From: Huiozyma naganishii CBS 8797
Lineage: Eukaryota; Ascomycota; Saccharomycetes; Saccharomycetales; Saccharomycetaceae
DNA: 64,000 nucleotides
Reading direction: 5' to 3'
Assembly (NCBI RefSeq): GCF_000348985.1
Contig: NC_035924.1
Location: 1,116,001 to 1,180,000 of the forward strand
The notes beneath the pieces were generated by a model. It worked only from the letters and a program-made list of their open reading frames with translations, had not been told where the DNA came from and searched no databases. This document shows positions 59,601 through 64,000 of the stretch, one piece after another. Made by a program: the position numbers and the translations under genes. Within the stretch, counting starts at the first letter, position 1. Every line of letters begins with the position of its first letter.

Positions 59601-60416
59601 TTGAGGTACAGATGCGGTCACGGTCAGTTTCGACTGGAGGGGCTCCTCATACAAAACTTTCAATTTCGGAGCCACTTGCAAAAGGGCAAACTTGCTATTG
59701 GAGAGCAATGCCAGCGTGTTACCGTCCGGTGACGCCTCCGCGGAGAGGATTACTTCGTCTGGCGGGATATGCATCAGTCTTTTGGAGCTGTACGTCAGGT
59801 TCCACAGCCCTGTCCTGTGACCGTTGTGGAAGACGACATTCCCCAAAACGTCTGCGACGACCAGCCCAGTATGTCTCCCCTCTAGGAAACTGACCATGCA
59901 CAGAGACCTCCCAACATGATCTGTCACGTGGAGTATAGCGTCGAGTGGGTCGATTGTGTTCTGTACTGCGGTTCGGGCCCCCGCGTTCAAATTCCATAGA
60001 AAGATGTCCCCGGACTCGTAACCTGCTGCTATATGAGTACCATCCTGCGACATCACCAGGTGGGTCACTTTAGACCTCAGGGGAGTCTCCGCATGGTCTG
60101 CTGCGACACGCGGGACAAGCACGCTCTGCAGAAACTCCTGGTACGTGAATATTAGCAACTGGCCCTTGACCGTCCCCAGCACGAAGTACGATCTAGCCGG
60201 GAGCACCGCACAGGGGCCGCCGTACGCACCGACCAGCGAGTAAACGTGGCTCAGCGAGACCCAATTGACCAAACTCTCCGGGCCCAGCACCCGCTCGGCC
60301 CTGACTGCAACATCAGCAACACGGTCACGGTCACCACCAGACTCGTGCTCTTCAAACGACCGCCACTGCAAAAAACTCGCCATAGAGCATTCGCAATCCA
60401 ACCACAGTAGCTTCAT
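56661..60416 (-). CDS. VPS8: Vps8, CORVET tethering complex subunit
   Basis: A 1251-residue endosomal tether (S. cerevisiae 1274), the Vps21/Rab5-binding subunit of CORVET. The N-terminal beta-propeller starts at LVNWVSLSHVYSLVGAYGGP and includes GTVKGQLLIFTYQEFLQSVLVP and HIAAGYESGDIFLWNLN. A long alpha-solenoid follows, and the last 77 residues hold a RING-type finger (CDVCGKKLW...CNHAFHVKC...CLTC). The frame stays open to 60620 but only from a TTG; the first ATG is 60416 (MKLLWLDCEC) and a second at 60383 (MASFLQWRSFEEH) resembles the S. cerevisiae N-terminus better. I list the first. It diverges from STP1. Confidence 0.94.
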   Translation of the reverse strand: MKLLWLDCECSMASFLQWRSFEEHESGGDRDRVADVAVRAERVLGPESLVNWVSLSHVYSLVGAYGGPCAVLPARSYFVLGTVKGQLLIFTYQEFLQSVLVPRVAADHAETPLRSKVTHLVMSQDGTHIAAGYESGDIFLWNLNAGARTAVQNTIDPLDAILHVTDHVGRSLCMVSFLEGRHTGLVVADVLGNVVFHNGHRTGLWNLTYSSKRLMHIPPDEVILSAEASPDGNTLALLSNSKFALLQVAPKLKVLYEEPLQSKLTVTASVPQSCLNWDGFNVTYSIGKRIVVYLNILGRNTTKLTSSFDELILGLYWMASGLVGVLTVSHQFLVVCPAEDFKIALNIDLLVHDLIVPPNKHFQWYDNKMYLLTNYCFKVGNFVSWSTPILRNVQRGQYIDALELLDQFAQQYFPLAPLLSLEEDLSQRRRQLREPFQNLTFAALKFLLNNNKVESVEDLLNLALTLQAKWFPEESRETIFQFLDLTWETILQQEKATREPMQAVFLKSVQSLVSQGAISYIPPNIFQAVINRFPDSLEMFIFTLDHRSWDHDFLVRKCQAREDFDSLIYIWNVSFHDYLTPLLEGLVWIREGRTRGSIVYGDVKNEQPMFLFKYLAFIYRGEQFPLEKPIGSAADVKSIELQISYVLFNGVGIEWPPGNGDRLKTRKMSDDEPPFPYFNLLLDFDCTKFLALLNEIMENSFFDDEEQEEQNLAAPENDSVHELRVNRQYIMDILLDVLKTSGDGHGSKKIYISIFLSHSTVKYPQYIRMGKRDLELILSVLCDAQFNAVDLESIKLDAEIAIENILTIYNPQDTDVFALKLREKKFNKPLFYLYSKNGKYAELLSMYFDESLADTGALKPFSETLKLIQKNILPHSPEALMIIEVLKSNFPNILLHKLLTPKEIVLASQEFDPNLHGCITNSKIPDEVKLAYLHELYASTDAPSATVANELSLKKLYIDLSCRFKTGPALTEWLKTLNFKNVDTNDIVEALSKSKGNEEALAVVFEKLHDYVEVVNCTNNYIKGWFKGYESVDLLARFLDFGMDSAVLAGAERSHCWVALLTCLIKQFELTDADPAKRDACKKMLRRAFLRIAVSESDSEKGFSDVLAGVLEHQEVILMKANDLKEVLLEVYVTYHLEEEVSNLFLKIVEESSVDIVEEYEKKLCQGWSIHSDECDVCGKKLWGVGLDKVYFQLWAASRRKETLPEGLLVDGRLLVFKCNHAFHVKCLKNLGQKDTFVCLTCNNIRSNDTI

Positions 60417-60810
60417 CAAGGGAAACCCACCGTTAAACCACCGCCAGCAACGGACCAGCCATCGCTCATGGTAACTTCGAGAAGAGCTGACCTCAAAAGC
60501 TGCGGAATTGTTCCAGACCACCCTTCGGAAAAACCCTCGAGAAATCTCGGAAAAACTAAACCGTCGCCCGTTCGAATTTCGCTCAAAGCCGTTTTTTTGA
60601 AATTTTCCGGAAAAACTCAAAATCCGCCGTTCGAAACTCGGCTGCGGTGGCGTTTCTCAAAAAAGGTATTTTTTTTTTGAACAATTTCTCGATCGATCGT
60701 CAGCGGTGCACTACATGAACTGTGAGATAGATGTTATTCTTCCGGCAGGGCGGTCGAGGATTGGCACTGCAGAGAGAGTGAGAGAGTGAAATACACGCCG
60801 GCAGACAGCA
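60417..60810. other. divergent promoter VPS8 / STP1 with direct repeats
   Basis: 394 bp. Tandem copies of a roughly 58-bp sequence lie at 60541-60656, plus a third partial copy of the CGGAAAAAC core at 60525-60534. The purine-rich stretch at 60767-60790 lies before the STP1 start. No gene seen. Confidence 0.65.
60541..60656 (+). repeat. 58-bp imperfect tandem duplication
   Basis: Unit one starts at 60541 and unit two at 60599. Both contain GAAAT, CGGAAAAACT, a CCG-rich core and CCGTTCGAA, in the same order. A third CGGAAAAAC, TCGGAAAAAC at 60525-60534, lies just outside. The shared core may be a regulatory site for VPS8, STP1 or both. Confidence 0.75.
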
Positions 60811-61755
60811 ATGTTTAAGTTTGAGTACGATCTGAACGACGCGGCGGCCGAGGAGGAGACAGCCGTGCGTTTTCCCGGCCAGGGCGAGGAGTTCTGCAGC
60901 ACAGATGCTGCTGGGAAGAGCGCTGGTGTGATTGATGAGGAGTGGGCGGCGGGGCCAGCACGGCCCTCGTCTTCGTCGGCGATGGAGCCATTTGTGTGCC
61001 ACTACTGTGATGCGCGGTTCCGGATGCGCGGGTACTTGACCCGGCACATCAAGAAGCACGCGATCGAGAAGGCTTTCCGATGCCCCTTCTTCCAGCGTGG
61101 GCAGCCGCGGGACTTGCAATGCCACCCTTCTGGCGGGTTCAGCCGGCGGGACACGTACAAGACACACTTGAAGGTGAAGCACGTGCTGTACCCGCCCGGA
61201 GTGCGGCCCTCGGACCGGAACCGTTCCGGTGGGCACTGCACCGCTTGCGGAGAGTATACAGAGAGCCTACACGAGTGGGTGGAGCAACACATCGAGAGTG
61301 GCGCGTGCCAGGGGCTCCCGGCGGACTACATCCGGGCGCAGCGCAGCGCACGGTCCTCTGGCCGCCTCCGCGTCGTCAAGACCTCGACGGGCCACGCCCG
61401 GTTCATCTCCACGGTGCAAAGTGTCGTCGAGCCCGCAGTGCTCCTCAACAAAGAAGCCCTCGAGGCCATGGCCATCGTGGCCCACAGCACCAACACGGCT
61501 AATATTCTATCCCAGTACGGCAGAGACAAGATCATCATGGCCGCAGAGAACTACACTGGCGAGGCGAGGACTCCCCCGCGCGCAACGACCCCCCCGCCGC
61601 CGCCGCCAGCAGCGCCGGGACTCGACCTCAGCGTCTTCGACTTCGACCACTTCACCGCGCAGCACGACGACGCGGACCCAGCAGCACCGCACGCGGGCCT
61701 CTGGCAGCTCCTGGGCGACCAACGGCTCGACGACTCGATGCCCCGCAGTACGTAA
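60811..61755 (+). CDS. STP1: Stp1/Stp2-type zinc-finger regulator, short N-terminus
   Basis: A 314-residue activator of amino-acid permease genes in the SPS sensing pathway (S. cerevisiae Stp1, 519). Finger 1 is C63, C66, H79, H83 (FVCHYCDARFRMRGYLTRHI); an atypical second finger runs CPFFQRGQPRDLQCHPSGGF and DTYKTHLKVKH; a third, HCTACGEY...HIESGAC, follows. The conserved KTSTGHARFISTVQSVVEP lies behind. In S. cerevisiae about 160 residues precede the fingers, including the cytoplasmic-retention helix and the Ssy5 cleavage region; here only 60 do, and neither element is visible. Position before SPP41 matches YDR463W-YDR464W. The C-terminus is acidic and hydrophobic (LDLSVFDFDHF). Confidence 0.9.
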   Translation: MFKFEYDLNDAAAEEETAVRFPGQGEEFCSTDAAGKSAGVIDEEWAAGPARPSSSSAMEPFVCHYCDARFRMRGYLTRHIKKHAIEKAFRCPFFQRGQPRDLQCHPSGGFSRRDTYKTHLKVKHVLYPPGVRPSDRNRSGGHCTACGEYTESLHEWVEQHIESGACQGLPADYIRAQRSARSSGRLRVVKTSTGHARFISTVQSVVEPAVLLNKEALEAMAIVAHSTNTANILSQYGRDKIIMAAENYTGEARTPPRATTPPPPPPAAPGLDLSVFDFDHFTAQHDDADPAAPHAGLWQLLGDQRLDDSMPRST

Positions 61756-61946
61756 TCCGCAGGAAGCCGGGGTCCCACTAGTAATAATAGTCACTCTGTA
61801 CGAGATTCGCGATTTTTCAAGAAACGTTGAAGTTTTGCGAATTTCGAAGAGATGAGCGACTCATGTTTTGGTTGTTGATGCTTGGTGTTGGAGGGGCCTG
61901 GTTCTGCAGTGTTGTGTACGCGCGCTGCCTGTGTGTGCTGGGAGTC

Positions 61947-64000
61947 ATGGCTGAGGAGACGGATTTGAATTTCAGTGAGCTGATAGGGAACCTGCTCACG
62001 TCGCACAACGCGGGCGGGCCGCCCCGTGCGGAGCAGGAGCAGACTGGGGCCGTGGGGGACGCAGAGGGGGACGTCGAGGTGCCCGATTTTGATCAGGATG
62101 GGCCCGCAGATGACGATTTGATGGCCGTCGTGGCTAATGCTGTGCATGCTATAGGGCAGGACGCGGGCGAGCATGGTCACGTGGATGCGGATGCGGATGC
62201 CGGTGCAGACGCTGATGCAGATGCAGATGCAGACGAGGGCCACTGGGCACATATTATACAGCAGGGCCTGCTAGATGAGGAGCAACACAATGACACAGCG
62301 GGGCAGGGCCAAGGGCAGGGACACGACACGCTCGACCAGGACGATGAAAACTTGGGGAGAGCCATTTTGGCAAGTCTGCAGGGGTTCAGCGAGCCTTCTG
62401 CTGCAGAAGTGGGGGCCTCAGCACCGGCCGCAGAGGAAAGTGCTTTTCAGCAGACGAAGAAGGCCGCGGCAAAGAAGAAGAAAAAGAAGGATAAGACCGC
62501 TGCGGACAAGAAGAAGCAGAAGAAGAAGAAACACCATCATGACAAGACAACTGCTGAAAGCTACTCTTTCCCATTTGGGGAGGGTGCTGCCCCCGATGGG
62601 GAGGCTGGAGACACTGGGTCCATTGATATGGATACACAAGCTCTCGTAGAGGCCACATTGAAGGCGTTCGAAAAACAGATACTCGCCTCGGACGAACAAT
62701 CGAACAAATCGGATACAGCGGAGAGGAGAGCAACCGGTAAAACTCAGGAGTCCACTACGGATAAAGCCCTCGATTACGATATACCGACATCGATCTTCTA
62801 CCCGCAACCGAAACGACCCACAGCAACAAAGAAGAGACAGAAGAAGAAGAAGGCCACGCGGAAGAGTGCAACTGTAGATTCCGGCGCGAACACGATACAA
62901 CAGGAGGATGATTTCTCGAAAGTGCTCGCAGATATGGTCAACCAGGTCGTCCATACCTCCGTCGAGGAGGACCAGCGCGGGAGAGACCTCGAAGATGAGT
63001 TGAGCGACGAGGGAGACCACATTGAACCACCGACATGGAACGACAACTTCGTCCAGTTGGAGTCCGCCAACGCAGAACCTTTCGACTTAAACCAGATCAT
63101 GCAGAACGCAATGACTCTCGCGTTCCAGGACGAACACGCTGAGCAGGCAGATGCAGAGGTCTCCCCGTCAGTACAACCACACGCCCCCAAACCGGCAAAG
63201 AAGAGGAAAGAACGGAACAAGAAACCATTGTACCCGGGGAACGAGAAGTTCAACAAGGGACTTGGGAAGTTCACGCTGGCAGACCTGTCGTCGGGGGAGT
63301 CACCCTTCCCGACGAATCTGAGCAGAACACCATCTTTCACAACAAGGAGACAACACAGCAAGTTCAGCACCCTCAAGGACAGACAACTTATTATCAGAGA
63401 TATTGACACTGCCAAACCATCTTCTAAACACAAAACAATGTCGAAGAAAACCTCTGCCAAACCTGAACTGACCAATGAGGAGTATTTCAGGAAAAAATTT
63501 GCGCCCATTGCCAACGAGGCAGCAAGCGTTGCTAGGAAACGGAGAAGGGAACAGAACAAAACGACACGTCTAAAGATGAGGGAGGAGAAGGACAGAGAGC
63601 GCGAGGAGAAGAGGAGCATGAAACTGCAGGAAATTGAGAAAAGAGAGGAGGAACAGAAAGAATTGAAGGCTATTGTCGCTAAAGGTCCACCATACCCTGC
63701 AGATCTGAGACTGACGAAGAAGGGCATCCCGAAAAAACCGTACAGGAGGTGGACGCCAGAAGAAATGGCCCTCAGGGCACAGTTACCAAAAGATGAGGCT
63801 GGTTTCCCCATCAAAATCTCAAAACATGCATCTATGGACAGAACCAGGCCGAGAAAACCGGCAATTTCTGTGCTCAAAAAGTTGCCCCTGTTCAATTTTG
63901 TTAGCAAGAATATCACCTCGCGAGGGTCCGAACTCAATGACATTGATGGCACTCTGTCGAACTTACCTCTACCTAGCGCTCCACTAAAAGAGTTGGCCCA
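61947..64000 (+). CDS. SPP41: Spp41-like nuclear protein, partial at window edge
   Basis: The first 684 codons of an open frame running off the window. It matches the architecture of S. cerevisiae Spp41 (1435 residues), a negative regulator of PRP3 and PRP4 expression: a charged, disordered protein with repeated short acidic blocks (FSELIGNLL, VVANAVHAIGQ, FSKVLADMVNQVV, FDLNQIMQNAM), each followed by lysine-rich tracts. An Asp-Ala repeat is at about residues 80-97. Basic clusters such as KKAAAKKKKKK suggest nuclear import. Start 61947 (MAEETDLNFSE) was preferred; an in-frame ATG at 61863 would add 28 hydrophobic residues. STP1 lies directly upstream. Confidence 0.85.
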   Translation, partial: MAEETDLNFSELIGNLLTSHNAGGPPRAEQEQTGAVGDAEGDVEVPDFDQDGPADDDLMAVVANAVHAIGQDAGEHGHVDADADAGADADADADADEGHWAHIIQQGLLDEEQHNDTAGQGQGQGHDTLDQDDENLGRAILASLQGFSEPSAAEVGASAPAAEESAFQQTKKAAAKKKKKKDKTAADKKKQKKKKHHHDKTTAESYSFPFGEGAAPDGEAGDTGSIDMDTQALVEATLKAFEKQILASDEQSNKSDTAERRATGKTQESTTDKALDYDIPTSIFYPQPKRPTATKKRQKKKKATRKSATVDSGANTIQQEDDFSKVLADMVNQVVHTSVEEDQRGRDLEDELSDEGDHIEPPTWNDNFVQLESANAEPFDLNQIMQNAMTLAFQDEHAEQADAEVSPSVQPHAPKPAKKRKERNKKPLYPGNEKFNKGLGKFTLADLSSGESPFPTNLSRTPSFTTRRQHSKFSTLKDRQLIIRDIDTAKPSSKHKTMSKKTSAKPELTNEEYFRKKFAPIANEAASVARKRRREQNKTTRLKMREEKDREREEKRSMKLQEIEKREEEQKELKAIVAKGPPYPADLRLTKKGIPKKPYRRWTPEEMALRAQLPKDEAGFPIKISKHASMDRTRPRKPAISVLKKLPLFNFVSKNITSRGSELNDIDGTLSNLPLPSAPLKELA
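62184..62234 (+). repeat. GAT-GCN codon repeat (Asp-Ala)
   Basis: A run of about seventeen codons alternates GAY with GCN (one GGT), coding Asp-Ala dipeptides inside SPP41. It is a six-base repeat and length-variable by nature. Confidence 0.8.

Noticed and set aside
59737..59744. TCCGCGGA, a Pdr1-response-element match
   Set aside because: Lies deep within VPS8 coding sequence; the same match at 44449-44456 is inside CWC24. None was found upstream of PDR1 itself.
60417..60620. 68-residue extension of VPS8
   Set aside because: Begins with TTG; no ATG upstream of 60416, and the region carries promoter-type direct repeats.
62798..63952. 384-codon minus-strand frame opposite SPP41
   Set aside because: Serine-, leucine- and phenylalanine-rich mirror of the Lys/Glu-rich SPP41 coding strand; no family match, and SPP41 explains the sequence.

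Overview
This is a nuclear chromosome segment of a budding yeast of the Saccharomycetaceae. The genes are dense and mostly intronless, the one intron uses GTATGT and TACTAAC signals, and almost every gene has a clear Saccharomyces cerevisiae counterpart. Gene order is mosaic: short collinear runs matching different S. cerevisiae chromosomes are joined end to end. This fits a rearranged post-genome-duplication species, for example of the Kazachstania/Naumovozyma group. Genus is inferred; orthologue calls come from recognised protein sequence plus gene order.

Layout. 1-16.4 kb follows YMR076C to YMR069W: tRNA-Val(AAC), PDS5, RCO1, YMR074C/SDD2, IRC21, ABF2, TVP18, MOT3, a 2.5-kb empty region, NAT4. 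16.6-21.8 kb is LAS21-NUP82 (YJL062W-YJL061W). 22.1-24.9 kb is NEM1 and LEU5 (YHR004C, YHR002W). 24.9-29.5 kb is a 4.6-kb gene desert with a very AT-rich core. 29.5-40.8 kb follows YLR315W to YLR320W: NKP2, TAD3 (one intron), EST2, BUD6, MMS22. A CAN1-type permease follows, then CWC24, PEX30, RPL38, a YLR326W homologue and TMA10 (YLR323C to YLR327C). 48.7-52.9 kb holds PDR1 and GLO1, 53.0-60.4 kb TFC3 and VPS8 (YAL001C-YAL002W), and 60.8 kb to the edge STP1 and the start of SPP41 (YDR463W-YDR464W).

Most genes are housekeeping: chromosome cohesion and repair (PDS5, MMS22), chromatin (RCO1, NAT4), telomeres and kinetochore (EST2, NKP2), mitochondria (ABF2, LEU5), membranes and traffic (LAS21, NEM1, TVP18, PEX30, VPS8), RNA (TAD3, CWC24, TFC3, RPL38, SPP41). 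Three transcription factors, MOT3, PDR1 and STP1, carry most of the unusual features.

Main oddities. PDR1 appears to miss one base near 48,793, which cuts off its C-terminal activation motif; that motif is intact in the next frame. PDR1 also has a 13-C tract before its ATG that holds an upstream ORF out of frame by one base. STP1 lacks the roughly 100-residue N-terminal regulatory region of its S. cerevisiae counterpart. The gene desert begins where the LEU5-side neighbours of CEN8 would lie, but has no canonical CDEIII. Sampled base composition is clearly more GC-rich right of about 44.8 kb. An ambiguous base (48,646) and G-runs near the PDR1 3' end mean sequencing error must be excluded first. 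I saw no transposon, CRISPR array or other mobile element.
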